A stretch of DNA of 64,000 nt from Leptolyngbya boryana PCC 6306 (GTDB taxonomy: Bacteria > Cyanobacteriota > Cyanobacteriia > Leptolyngbyales > Leptolyngbyaceae), in the NCBI RefSeq assembly GCF_000353285.1, contig NZ_KB731324.1:142577-206576 (forward strand), given 5' to 3'. Made by a program: the position numbers and the translations under genes. The notes beneath the pieces are model-generated. The model saw nothing but the letters and a program-made list of their open reading frames with translations. It was not told where the DNA came from and did not search any database. The first letter of the stretch is position 1. Every line of letters starts with the position of its first letter. Shown one piece after another: positions 54,584-63,551 of this stretch.

Positions 54584-56359
54584 TTACACTGCCCCGACTA
54601 CTCGCCAATTTTGAGCGGGGCGAGGAGCATTGTTCACGACGACTCCCGATGCAAAATCTAGATCATCGAGATACCAAATTCCTTGCTCACCCGTCTCAAA
54701 GTTTTGCCAAATCAAATCAGCATGACCATCATCATTGAGATTCTCAGTCTTGACGAGCTTCCAAGGTGAATTACTGCCGAGCTTTGGCGCATTCTCAACC
54801 ATGCCACTATAGCTAAAATCCTTGCCATCTAAAATCCAGAATCCGGTTTCATCTATCACCTCGTTCCGCCATAGCAAATCCAAATAGCCATAGCTATCCA
54901 CCGCATCAATCAGCTTCCATTGTGAATTGCTGCCTAACACAGGTGCACCTGACACAAATTCACTCCCAACAAACTGATAGTTCGCGTCGAATGTCCAAAG
55001 AGCAGTTTCATCCGTTGCTTGATTTCGCCAAACTAAAGTTGTTTGATCACAATCCCCTAAGAAAACGTGTGAGATTAGCTCCCAGCTAGAATTACTGCCC
55101 AGTTTCGGTGCGCCTCCTAAGAACGCACTGGACACAAACTGATTGTTTTGTATCGTCCAGACTCCAGTTTCGTCAGTCACTTGATTGCGCCAGAGATATT
55201 GAATACCACCACCCGGTTTGGCGATCGCATCAATCAGCGTCCAAGGAGAATTCGGCGGAATTGCGGGTGCGCCCTCGATGCCACGACCATTAATAAAGGT
55301 TGCACCGAGCGGATTGCTCTCAATGTCCCAAGTGCCACTAGTATCATCACTGTCATTTGCCCAAACTAGAGTATTGGTCGAGGGCGCTTGAGTGCTTGCA
55401 GCAGACTGCGGGATGACCGTTGGAAGTTCTTCTAAATCGATCGAAACAACCCCTACAATTTGCCAATTTGCATCTGGACGAGGTGCATTTTTGATGAATT
55501 CACTCGACGTGAAGTCTGACCCATTCAAAAACCAAACAGCTTGCTCGCCGCTCGTGCGATTTTGCCAGATCAAGTCCGCGCTCTTGTTACCATCTACATC
55601 GACAAATTTTGCGAGTTCCCAGGGCGAATTACTGCCCAATTGGGGAAGATTTGCCACAAAAGCGCTACTACTAAAGTTTGAGCCATCAAACTTCCAAATC
55701 GCAGTTTCATCGGTCGTCTGGTTGCGCCAGAGCAATTCTAATTGATTGCCATTCCCGAGTGCATCAATGAGCTGCCAAGCAGAATTTGCGCCAAGTCCAG
55801 GAGCATTTTCCAAGAAAGCTCCAGACTGAAATACGCCTGTTTCATTGAACTTCCAGATAGCCGTTTGATCCGTAACCTGGTTACGCCAAACGAGAGTTGG
55901 GCTATCGGAGATCGTTACACCGCTTACGAGTCTCCAAGGAGAATTGCTGCCCAAAGATGGGGCACCTGTGAGCAAAAATCCGTCTTCAAAGTCTATTCCA
56001 TCTACCGTCCAGATGGCGGTTTGATCGGTAACAGCATTGCGCCACAGTAACGTGTTCTCACCGCCTGTAAACCCACCTGCATCAACCAGTTTCCAGTCAG
56101 AGTTACTGCCGAGCGGTGGCATGTTTCTAAATGCTGCACCAATTTGAAAGGTTGTGCCTTGAATGCCCCACGCCCCAGTCTCATCAAGTGCATCATTCCG
56201 CCAGATGAAAGCGGTAGCTCGACTTTGAAGTAATGAAGATTTAGAACCTGATGCAACTGGATCTTCAAAATCAGGTGCACTGTGCCCACATCCGTATTGA
56301 CTCGTACTTAAAGATACTGCCTCGCTGAGTGGAGACTTCACTTCAAGAGATGTTGTCAT
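54584..56359 (-). CDS. Tandem W-R-N repeat protein, ten repeats in two sets of five
   Basis: 591 residues. After about 45 residues come ten repeats of 45-55 residues. The consensus is L-W-R-N-x-x-T-D-E/Q-T-x-x-W, then F-x-S-x-F/V, then NAP-x-LGSNSPW-x-L. The fifth and tenth repeats share a different ending (IWQN...EQ..W and NAPRP..NW..VG.V), so the protein is an internal duplication of a five-repeat unit, with a Ser/Thr-rich linker (about 320-335). The pattern fits beta-propeller blades or FG-GAP/VCBS-like repeats of secreted cyanobacterial proteins. No signal peptide is clear. Function unknown. Confidence 0.7.
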   Translation of the reverse strand: MTTSLEVKSPLSEAVSLSTSQYGCGHSAPDFEDPVASGSKSSLLQSRATAFIWRNDALDETGAWGIQGTTFQIGAAFRNMPPLGSNSDWKLVDAGGFTGGENTLLWRNAVTDQTAIWTVDGIDFEDGFLLTGAPSLGSNSPWRLVSGVTISDSPTLVWRNQVTDQTAIWKFNETGVFQSGAFLENAPGLGANSAWQLIDALGNGNQLELLWRNQTTDETAIWKFDGSNFSSSAFVANLPQLGSNSPWELAKFVDVDGNKSADLIWQNRTSGEQAVWFLNGSDFTSSEFIKNAPRPDANWQIVGVVSIDLEELPTVIPQSAASTQAPSTNTLVWANDSDDTSGTWDIESNPLGATFINGRGIEGAPAIPPNSPWTLIDAIAKPGGGIQYLWRNQVTDETGVWTIQNNQFVSSAFLGGAPKLGSNSSWELISHVFLGDCDQTTLVWRNQATDETALWTFDANYQFVGSEFVSGAPVLGSNSQWKLIDAVDSYGYLDLLWRNEVIDETGFWILDGKDFSYSGMVENAPKLGSNSPWKLVKTENLNDDGHADLIWQNFETGEQGIWYLDDLDFASGVVVNNAPRPAQNWRVVGAV

Positions 56360-56869
56360 AGCAATTGTTTCTACCGTAATTAGAACAGAACTATCGCTAG
56401 TTCTAGGCTGATCATAGGGTTGAACCTAATAGTTCGGGTGTGAAGTGTATATGAAATCACATTAAGCAGTAGTGAAATCACGGTTTTTTTACGCTGACTC
56501 TTCCTAGCCCCCGTAAAGATTCGCTTGTCTTGCAATTCGCCGTAGATTGATAGATTGATCAAATCTTCAGCCATCTACTTTATCAATTCAAAAATCACTT
56601 GGTGACTTTAACGAATGATGAGGGTACGACTGAATTCATACAGCATTGACTAACTACTCATTATTTTTGGAGAAATATAAAGAATTGATGAGGCAACCGC
56701 AATATAACGGAAAAAATTCGCGCAATTTTGCAGGAAAATACGAAGGCTGTGAAGATTTTTTGTGATTAAATGACCTTGACTGATTTTTGTCTAACGCTAT
56801 GTTTCGCTGCGCAACAAAATCAGTGCAGTTCGCATCTGCCGATAACTCTTCACACACAAGGAGAAAAGA
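56360..56869. other. Divergent intergenic region
   Basis: 510 AT-rich bases between the repeat-protein gene (minus) and the M23 peptidase gene (plus). It must contain both promoters. ACAAGGAGAAA just before 56870 is the Shine-Dalgarno of the peptidase gene. No RNA gene, repeat or coding frame is convincing. Confidence 0.5.
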
Positions 56870-57493
56870 ATGGCGCAAGGATGGAGGTCTTTACTTGTTC
56901 AATCACGGTTCGCATTGAAACGATTCTGGGTCGTTCTGGTCTTGGGATTTTTAGGTGCGATCGCATTGTCCTGGGGTCAACATGGCTTACTCGCGATCGA
57001 GGCGAATTTACAAGCGACTGGCAATAGCTGGCAAGGCGCGTCATTCCCACTTGAAAATTTTCAAGGGTATACTTCTCCATTTGGCTATCGAATGTCTCCC
57101 GATGGTTCTTACAGCCGTGAATTCCATCGGGGTTTAGATATGGCAGCACCAGAAGGCAGCTATATTCGCAGTTGGTGGACGGGCAAGGTTGTTGAAGTTT
57201 CAGACAATAGCGCCTGTGGAACTTCAGTAGTCATTGAATCGGGTTCCTGGGAGCATATTTACTGTCATATGCAAGGCTCAGCCGGTCGGGACGGGCAAGG
57301 CAAGTATATTCAGTCCGGTGATGTCCGTATCTATGAAGGTCAGATGTTGCCAGCAGGTGAACGAATTGGTCGGGTCGGTATGACCGGACGCACAACAGGA
57401 CCCCATTTACACTGGGGGTTGAAATACTCAAGCCAATGGGTTGATCCAGCACTGGTGCTGCGAGCTATGTATGCCGAGCAAGGCAGAGGTTAA
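56870..57493 (+). CDS. M23-family peptidase (LytM-type), membrane anchored
   Basis: 207 residues. One N-terminal membrane segment (VVLVLGFLGAIALSW) precedes an M23 domain with zinc ligands His86 and Asp90 (FHRGLDMAAPEG) and His181 in GPHLHWGL, plus catalytic His179. It should cleave peptidoglycan cross-bridges in the periplasm. AAGGAGA lies 7 bp upstream of the ATG. A single gene, convergent with hslO. All metal ligands are present, so it is probably active rather than an activator-type degenerate LytM. Confidence 0.9.
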   Translation: MAQGWRSLLVQSRFALKRFWVVLVLGFLGAIALSWGQHGLLAIEANLQATGNSWQGASFPLENFQGYTSPFGYRMSPDGSYSREFHRGLDMAAPEGSYIRSWWTGKVVEVSDNSACGTSVVIESGSWEHIYCHMQGSAGRDGQGKYIQSGDVRIYEGQMLPAGERIGRVGMTGRTTGPHLHWGLKYSSQWVDPALVLRAMYAEQGRG

Positions 57494-57531
57494 TTGCGTT
57501 TAGATTGAGATCGCTCGCACCCTCTACAAAA

Positions 57532-58428
57532 TTAATTTGCTGTTTTCAGTTCATCGATCAACTGTTCTAGTTGGTCGATGTTTGCTTTGTAGACTTCGCC
57601 ACAGAAATGACAGGTGGCTTCTGCACCGTTGTCTTTTTCGATCATGTCGCGAAGTTCGGCTTCTCCTAACAGTTTGAGTGCGCCTAAAACGCGATCGAAA
57701 GAGCATCCACAGTGAAATCTTACAAGCTGCGTTTCCGGGAAAATTTCTAAGCCCATATCTCCAAGCAGTTCTTCAAAGATCATGGGTAGGGTTTTACCCG
57801 CTTGTAGGAGTGGTGTAAATCCTTGCAGGGAAGACAGTCGAGATTCGAGCAGGGCAACTAATTCGGGATCGCTTGCTGCTTTGGGCAAGATCTGAATCAA
57901 TAATCCGCCAGCAGCTTGCACGCCATTTCCGTCTACAAATACTCCCAAGAAAAGAGCAGAAGGCGTTTGTTCAGACGTTGCGAGATAGTGAGTGAGATCA
58001 TCTCCAATTTCACCGGAAACGAGTTCAACAGTACTCGAGTAGGGATATCCATAGCCTACATCTCGAATGACATAGACGTAGCCATCTTTCCCGATCGCGC
58101 CCCCGACATCTAATTTGCCTTGAGCATTGGTTGGCAGTTCGACCTCTGGATTATCGACATAACCGCGCACGGTTCCATCTAATCCCGCATCGACCATCAG
58201 CCCACCCATCGGGCCATTGCCTCGAATGCGAATGTTGACGCGCGATTCTGCTCGTTTCATACTCGATGCCAGCAATAGCCCTGCTGACATGGTTCGACCT
58301 AGTGCTGCGGTTGCAACATAAGATAATTTGTGACGCTGCCTCGCTTCTTCACAGAGACGGTTTGAAATGACTCCGACTGCTCGAATTCCGCCGTCTGCGG
58401 CAGTTGCCCGTATTAACTGGTCAGCCAT
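57532..58428 (-). CDS. hslO: Hsp33 redox-regulated chaperone
   Basis: 298 residues. The redox switch is intact: Cys240-x-Cys242 (HCGCSFDRV) and Cys273-x2-Cys276 (CHFCGEVY), which bind zinc when reduced and form disulfides under oxidative stress. The N-terminal domain starts MADQLIRATAADGGIRA. AAGGA lies upstream of ATG 58428. It faces the Vipp1 gene across a repeat-rich gap at 58429-58546. Confidence 0.95.
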   Translation of the reverse strand: MADQLIRATAADGGIRAVGVISNRLCEEARQRHKLSYVATAALGRTMSAGLLLASSMKRAESRVNIRIRGNGPMGGLMVDAGLDGTVRGYVDNPEVELPTNAQGKLDVGGAIGKDGYVYVIRDVGYGYPYSSTVELVSGEIGDDLTHYLATSEQTPSALFLGVFVDGNGVQAAGGLLIQILPKAASDPELVALLESRLSSLQGFTPLLQAGKTLPMIFEELLGDMGLEIFPETQLVRFHCGCSFDRVLGALKLLGEAELRDMIEKDNGAEATCHFCGEVYKANIDQLEQLIDELKTAN

Positions 58429-58489
58429 GAAAATCCTTTTCGTTACATCCGTTTGTCTTTCTAATTGTAACGAATGATGAAGGCTAAAA

Positions 58490-58531
58490 AGTAGGGAGTG
58501 GGGAGTCTACTCCCTACTCCCCACTCCTCAC
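58490..58531. repeat. GGGAGT-type short repeat with nested inverted arms
   Basis: AGTAGGGAGT (58490-58499) is the exact reverse complement of ACTCCCTACT (58509-58518), and GGAGTGGGGA overlaps TCCCCACTCC in an alternative pairing. The sequence resembles the (GGGGAGT)n short tandemly repeated repetitive elements common in filamentous cyanobacteria. It lies just downstream of the Vipp1 stop. Confidence 0.6.
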
Positions 58532-58546
58532 CGCCTTACGCTTCGA

Positions 58547-59329
58547 CTAAAGGTTATCTAACTGTTTCTTCAAGTCTTCCAATTCTGCATCAACGGCTGC
58601 ATCATTGGGTGCTTGAGTTGTCTGAGACTGAGGCGCAGTGGTTCCGGGAAGCGATTGCTGGGGTTGGGCTGAACCTGCGAGCATTTGTTGTTTCATTGCT
58701 TCGAGTTCGAGATCGACATCGCCGGATTCGAGTGCTCGGAATTGCGATTCTAAGTCGGCTCCAGCCAATTCTGCGGCGGCTTGTGATCGCGCTTCTAGCT
58801 GTAATACTTTGTCTTCCATGCGCTCGAACGCAGCCATTGCTGTGTTGGTGCCCATGTTGTTAACCATGCCTTGCAGTTGCTCTTGCGCTTTGGCAGCACT
58901 CGCACGCGCTTTGAGCATGTCTTTTTTCGTCTTCGCCTCGGAAATTTTGCCTTCGAGTGCGATCAGACTCCGCTTAAGCGTATCGACTTGACTCGTTTGG
59001 GTATCGAGTTGGGTTTTGAGCGCTGTTGCGGTTTCGGTGTGGGTTTTCTTGCGGGTCAATGCTTCACGGGCTAAGCCTTCATCCCCTTTTTGTAGCGCTA
59101 ATTGTGCCCGCTGTTGCCAATTATTGGATTCAGTTTGGGCTTGGTTGTATTGCTGTTGTGTCCGTTTTTGAGAAGCGATCGCTTGCGCCACGGCTTGACG
59201 AAGCTGAATCAAATCTTCCTGCATGTCGATGACGGCTTGCTCCAGAATTTTTTCTGGATCTTCTGCCTTGCTCACCATGTCGTTGACATTGGAGCGGACA
59301 ACTCGGCTAATGCGGTCAAATAATCCCAT
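58547..59329 (-). CDS. vipp1: Vipp1/IM30 (PspA family) membrane-remodelling protein
   Basis: 260 residues from ATG 59329, chosen because AAGGAAAG precedes it and the family starts MGLFDRISRVVRSNV; an ATG at 59362 is unlikely. Long coiled-coil helices (about 25-200) form ESCRT-III-like rings and rods on membranes. The C-terminal extension (about 225-260, ending LEDLKKQLDNL) after a Gln/Pro/Thr-rich linker distinguishes Vipp1 from PspA. Vipp1 maintains thylakoid membranes, which supports a cyanobacterial origin. Monocistronic. Confidence 0.93.
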   Translation of the reverse strand: MGLFDRISRVVRSNVNDMVSKAEDPEKILEQAVIDMQEDLIQLRQAVAQAIASQKRTQQQYNQAQTESNNWQQRAQLALQKGDEGLAREALTRKKTHTETATALKTQLDTQTSQVDTLKRSLIALEGKISEAKTKKDMLKARASAAKAQEQLQGMVNNMGTNTAMAAFERMEDKVLQLEARSQAAAELAGADLESQFRALESGDVDLELEAMKQQMLAGSAQPQQSLPGTTAPQSQTTQAPNDAAVDAELEDLKKQLDNL

Positions 59330-59581
59330 AGTTCTTTCCTTCTGGCGTTTCTTAGAGTTCAATTGCCGTTATTTATACGGTAGCCCACACCATTGATTTT
59401 GCAGCACTTCCGTATGGTTTGCACTGCGGAGTGACCCAACTTAATTTCTTGTAGGATCGAAACCTGCCGAGTATGCAAATTACACAGCCTCTTCTAGTCT
59501 AAAAACTTCAGGAGAAAATCGCCTCGTTCCGCAGAATTTTTTTCGCGTTTGATTAAACTAAAGTCAGAATCCGGAGGTTTT

Positions 59582-60151
59582 ATGGTGCAAGCACAAGAGC
59601 GACGATACTCGCCGGAAGAGTATTTAGAGCTAGAAACTGAAGCTGAGGCGAGAAGTGAATATCTTGACGGTGAGATTATCCCGATGACAGGCGGAACCCC
59701 AAATCATAATCGAATTGCAAAAAATGTGAGTCAAGCTGTGGACTCGGCAATTGGAGATCAAGATTATGAGTCGTTTATGACCGATTTGCGGCTCTGGATT
59801 CCCAAGCAGCGAATTTTCACGTATCCAGATGTGATGGTTGTGAAAGGATCGTTAGAGTATTTGGAAAAACGTAAGGATACGATTACAAATCCTTTGGTGA
59901 TTGTGGAAGTGCTGTCAGACTCGACAAAAAACTACGATCGAGGTGAGAAGTTTGAGTTTTACAGAACGGTAGAAAGTTTTCAGGAGTACATTCTGATCGA
60001 TCAGTACAAAATCCATGTTGAGCAATTCTCAAAAACCGGAACGCGAAAATGGAGTTTGGAAGAATACGAAGATGAAAATGATACGTTAGCATTTACTTCG
60101 ATTCCGTTTCAGATGTCGCTATCGGCAATCTATAAGAAGGTGGAGTTTTAG
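59582..60151 (+). CDS. Uma2-family (DUF820) endonuclease-like protein
   Basis: 189 residues from ATG 59582, chosen because GGAGG is 6 bp upstream; a longer frame from 59549 is unlikely. It has the PD-(D/E)xK-type pattern of the Uma2 family: ESFMTDLRLWIP, YPDVMVVKG, VIVEVLSDSTKNYDRGEKFEFY and YILIDQYKI. This family is greatly expanded in cyanobacteria and its role is unknown. The last 4 bp overlap the convergent Uma2 gene at 60148. Confidence 0.85.
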   Translation: MVQAQERRYSPEEYLELETEAEARSEYLDGEIIPMTGGTPNHNRIAKNVSQAVDSAIGDQDYESFMTDLRLWIPKQRIFTYPDVMVVKGSLEYLEKRKDTITNPLVIVEVLSDSTKNYDRGEKFEFYRTVESFQEYILIDQYKIHVEQFSKTGTRKWSLEEYEDENDTLAFTSIPFQMSLSAIYKKVEF

Positions 60152-60756
60152 CGATCGAGAACTTCGCCAGCCGTTAATCGCAAATTTGGAAACGTTGGAG
60201 ATTCGATCAAATCATTGCCGCGAAATTGCTTGAATTGATATTCTCCGCTTTCATCCAAGGTATAAATGCTAAGTGTTGGAGTTTTCGGATCGCCAATGAA
60301 CCGTTTTCCGCCGAGTGCAGCATAGTCTACAATCCAATACTCAGGAATTCCGAACGCTTCATACCCTGCAAGTTTGGTTAAATAATCATCTCGCCAATTG
60401 GTGCTGACTACTTCGACGATTAAACGAATTGAGGCGGCTCTTTCGATGACGGATTCTCGTTCCCATCGGGGTTCATCTACGATCGCGATTTCGTCTAGTA
60501 CGATGATGTCTGGCTCATATCCGGATTGATCTAGCACTTTGACAATGCATTCTTTGGGAATAAAGTAGGGGAGTTTTGCTTGTCGAATTGCAGATCCCAA
60601 GTCAAACGCCAAATCACCAGAGGCTCGTGAATGCCTTCCTCTTGGCTTTGGCATCTCGACAATCACTCCATTGTGTAGTTCGTAGCGAATTCCGGTATTC
60701 TCTGGATACCAAGCGATGAACTCATCAAAGCTAATCGGTTTTTCAAGTGCTTGCAT
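60148..60756 (-). CDS. Uma2-family (DUF820) endonuclease-like protein
   Basis: 202 residues. YEPDIIVLDE, LIVEVVSTNWRDDYLTKLAGYEAFGIPEYWIVDY and the C-terminal tail match Uma2 proteins. It belongs to a different subgroup from its neighbour: E-V-V-S-T-N-W versus E-V-L-S-D-S-T. The two genes converge and share 4 bp, so their transcripts are complementary at the 3' ends. Promoter in the 179-bp gap before the IS630 remnant. Confidence 0.85.
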   Translation of the reverse strand: MQALEKPISFDEFIAWYPENTGIRYELHNGVIVEMPKPRGRHSRASGDLAFDLGSAIRQAKLPYFIPKECIVKVLDQSGYEPDIIVLDEIAIVDEPRWERESVIERAASIRLIVEVVSTNWRDDYLTKLAGYEAFGIPEYWIVDYAALGGKRFIGDPKTPTLSIYTLDESGEYQFKQFRGNDLIESPTFPNLRLTAGEVLDR

Positions 60757-60935
60757 GATTGAAAACCTTGATTCGTCTACTGTTAGGATACTCGATCGCC
60801 GATCGAATCTTCAGCTTGAAAGAAATCTGCAATGTTTGAGAAATACGATGCAGTTGTGATTTAAATTATGGGCTAAATCGTGATTTGAATTACGGGTTGT
60901 TGACTAGTGCATCTGGGCGAAAATAAAGCAGCAGC

Positions 60936-61451
60936 TTAGTGGGGCTTCGGCTCAAAGCCCTGAAACTTCCAGTTGAACGGCTTTGCCATCGTGCAATTGA
61001 AGTACCGGATGAAGGCTCGAATCTGCTGCTTGAGATCCTCAGTGAAAGTGAAGTTGCCGCGCCGAATCAGTCGTCTGGTCAGAATACTAAACCAACATTC
61101 AATTTGATTGAGCCAAGAGGTATGTTTGGGCACGTAGACGAAGCGAATGCGATGGGTTGGATCACTCAGGAAAGCAGAACGTGAAGCCATCGAGTGTAGG
61201 ATGCCCAACTTACCCTTGATACCCAAATCCAGGTCTAACTGACAACAGGTTGCCACGAGTCGAACTAAGGAAGCAGATTGATGAGTGTTGAGTTGATCCA
61301 GCACAAAGATCCAACTCGCTTCTGGGTCAGTCTCAATCGTATGTGCGATGTGATTGGCAAAGTCGAATTCGGTGCGGGTCGCACCGATTGAAACTTGTCG
61401 GATGCCGCCCTGTGCAATCTGCCAAGTAAGGCGTTGAAGCAGAAGTATATC
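60936..61451 (-). pseudogene. IS630-family transposase remnant (5'-truncated)
   Basis: A frame open from 61451 (just after an in-frame TGA at 61452-61454) to the stop at 60936 encodes about 171 residues of the C-terminal DDE domain. Landmarks are SWIFVLDQLNTHQS, the GIKGKLG turn, FVYVPKHTSWLNQIECWFSIL and a C-terminal AKPFNW. The N-terminal half with its DNA-binding domain and first Asp is absent; no start codon precedes except GTG 61304. It is therefore a dead fragment. A plus-strand gene begins 9 bp beyond the break, so the junction may have been made by insertion or deletion. Confidence 0.8.
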
Positions 61452-61459
61452 TCACTGCC

Positions 61460-62092
61460 ATGCAGGACGCGATCGAGAACCTTGAAGACACCCGTGATCT
61501 AGAAGAATCAGAAGTACTAACAGGCGACCGCATATTTGATATCGCCACTTTTGAGCAAAAAGTTGTCCTGCTCTACCGATGTCTCTCCGCATTTCTTGAT
61601 CCAACGATCGAGCCGCCGACGCTGACAAATGTCATTGAAGCTGCTGCTTATTTTCCTTTCGCGTTTCTCCAGATGCGGTTCGGAGATGAGATTTACTTGG
61701 AGAAGGAGGGACTCAACGAAGAGGAAAGCCTGAAATATTTTTATCGGAATTTAGTCTGGCGAGGATTTGAAAAATATCTTTTGAGCAATTGGCAAGCGGG
61801 GCAAGAAGAATTTGGGTTTGATGAAGAATTAGATACCTTCCATTCACACTCAGATAATTTGAGTCTTTGGCATACGGTTGTAGATGAATTGGTCGATCGC
61901 ATCTTCTGGGATCGCGACTGGGCATTAACCTCAAATCATCCAGAGGTGCTGGATGGCATAGAAGAAGAGTTGAGCAAACCACTTGGACTAGATAACTATT
62001 TCACGAATCGTCTGCCTCAAGTCACTTTAGAACAGGAAGAAGTCGCGATCAACGAAATTCGGAATTGGAAATTAAGTGCCTCAACCGAATAA
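61460..62092 (+). CDS. Hypothetical acidic protein
   Basis: 210 residues, strongly acidic and helical (EAAAYFPFAFLQMRFGDEIYLE, FHSHSDNLSLWHTVVDELVDR). No known family is recognised. The ATG lies 9 bp from the end of the IS630 fragment and no Shine-Dalgarno is visible, so the true 5' end may have been lost to the element. It may therefore be a truncated gene. It lies upstream of the tRNA-Thr 3' fragment. Confidence 0.5.
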   Translation: MQDAIENLEDTRDLEESEVLTGDRIFDIATFEQKVVLLYRCLSAFLDPTIEPPTLTNVIEAAAYFPFAFLQMRFGDEIYLEKEGLNEEESLKYFYRNLVWRGFEKYLLSNWQAGQEEFGFDEELDTFHSHSDNLSLWHTVVDELVDRIFWDRDWALTSNHPEVLDGIEEELSKPLGLDNYFTNRLPQVTLEQEEVAINEIRNWKLSASTE

Positions 62093-62479
62093 ACCTCAAA
62101 TATTCTTACTTTAGGGTTCAATTGGGGACGAATAAACTAAGCCGTAAATTGTGGCTTAAATCCTTACACTTACTGCTTTGCAGCGATTGAGATAAAACTG
62201 CGTGCAATGTCGATTGAGATAAGCTACAGTTCTTTCCATCGTTAGTTTTGGAAATCAATCGGATTCGATTCGTAATCGAAAGGTCATGGGTTCAAATCCC
62301 ATCATCGGCTTTCTGTTGTTGTACTGTAGGTTCGCATACCAAGCTAGTTCCTACTTTCATTCAGCACCGCAACTTGGATTTTTAGCTTGATCGTATCGGT
62401 TCAGCAGCGATTCCCCCAGCATTGATATCAACTTTCAAGGGAACGCATTTTTAAGAGGTGAATTCTAAGGCAGGGTGGT
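62093..62479. other. Intergenic region with a tRNA 3' fragment
   Basis: 387 bp between the acidic hypothetical gene and the PAP2 gene (convergent). It carries the tRNA-Thr 3' piece at 62262-62310. I see no other gene. Confidence 0.5.
62262..62310 (+). pseudogene. 3' half of a tRNA-Thr(CGU) gene
   Basis: The anticodon arm TTCGA-TTCGTAA-TCGAA (perfect 5-bp stem, anticodon CGT), variable loop AGGTC, T arm ATGGG-TTCAAAT-CCCAT and acceptor strand CATCGGC-T are all correct for a tRNA-Thr. The expected 5' acceptor strand GCCGATG and D arm are absent upstream. This is either a decayed gene or the 3' end left by a tRNA-targeting integration event (att-like). Confidence 0.7.
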
Positions 62480-63184
62480 TCAGCGAGATTGTAGAGAAAC
62501 ATTCCGCCGTTGTGGATTAATCAGTAAGCTCACGCCGATTGCCCAAGCGATCGAGATAAGCCAACCTGCTAGGATATCGCTCGGATAATGAACACCAAGA
62601 TAGAGACGAGTCCACGCGATCATCAGGACAAATAAGCCTCCTAGCAGCAATACCCACCAGCGCCATTTTGTTTGCCAAGTTAGAATGATCAGTACTGTCA
62701 CAAACGTCATACTTGACATAGCGTGTCCACTGGGAAATCCGTAGTCAAATTCTGGTGCAGGCGACTGCCACAAATGCGGACGGACACGATGTAAAAGCAA
62801 TTTTGCAGTTCGGTTGATCACAATACTGCCTGTTAAAGTTGTGATCAGATATGCAAGTGCATACCACCATCGTCGAAACAGCAAAAACACCCCGACTCCG
62901 ATCGCAACCGGAAACACTCCCCAAAAGACTCCTAGCTTTGTCAGAAAAGTTGCGATCGCATCAAGCCAGGGATTGTTTACTGAATGGACTGCCAGCAGAA
63001 TCGGCACGTCCCACGGAAAGCCACCCTGATTTTCCCACACATCCTCTGCTAGCTCTCCAAAAATCAATAGGGGCAGTAACACGCCAATGAGTAGCATGAG
63101 TAACGCGCCACGGCGAGCAGCTAGCAAGTGCTTGAGAAATTCTAGAAAAGCTTGGAGAAATTGCTTGACATCAAAATTGAACAT
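62480..63184 (-). CDS. PAP2-family phosphatase (phosphatidic acid / undecaprenyl diphosphate type)
   Basis: 234 residues from ATG 63184; a TTG at 63196 is the alternative. The three catalytic motifs are present: KLLLHRVRP, PSGH and TRLYLGVHYPSD. About six membrane segments surround them. Members hydrolyse lipid phosphates; an undecaprenyl-pyrophosphate role would recycle the carrier used by the glycan locus, but this is not shown by position. The gene is convergent with the acidic hypothetical gene and divergent from glgX. Confidence 0.9.
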   Translation of the reverse strand: MFNFDVKQFLQAFLEFLKHLLAARRGALLMLLIGVLLPLLIFGELAEDVWENQGGFPWDVPILLAVHSVNNPWLDAIATFLTKLGVFWGVFPVAIGVGVFLLFRRWWYALAYLITTLTGSIVINRTAKLLLHRVRPHLWQSPAPEFDYGFPSGHAMSSMTFVTVLIILTWQTKWRWWVLLLGGLFVLMIAWTRLYLGVHYPSDILAGWLISIAWAIGVSLLINPQRRNVSLQSR

Positions 63185-63551
63185 GCATTGTCTCAAGTGT
63201 GTGAAGTGCTTCTCGATTGAGCAAAGCTTGACCTGACTTCACCAATGTAACGTGACTTGTTTGGGTGCTGTTCACAATTTGGGCACTATTTTAGATGTCC
63301 TACTCAGACGCGCTCTACGAGGCAAAATCTTACATGTAAGAAAAAATCAAATATTTTTGAATGCTATAAAATGAGCCACTCCTTGAGATAGAAATTAGCT
63401 TGTCCTCCTGGTAGATGAGAAGTCAGCAGTCTACCTCTTACACTGAAGCGAGTGTTAAGGACGCTTGCAAGATATTAGATATCAATTCTTGGATGACTAC
63501 ATCATTGTGTGAATATCCTAAACTGCTTTTAATCATGATAGTTGAACGACT
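63185..63551. other. Divergent promoter region of PAP2 and glgX
   Basis: 367 AT-rich bases. TTACATGTAA at about 63330 is a perfect palindrome and TATAAA occurs near 63365. No further gene or RNA is convincing. Confidence 0.4.

Noticed and set aside
62221-62310. Complete tRNA-Thr gene
   Set aside because: The 5' acceptor strand GCCGATG and the D arm could not be found upstream, so only a 3' fragment is claimed.
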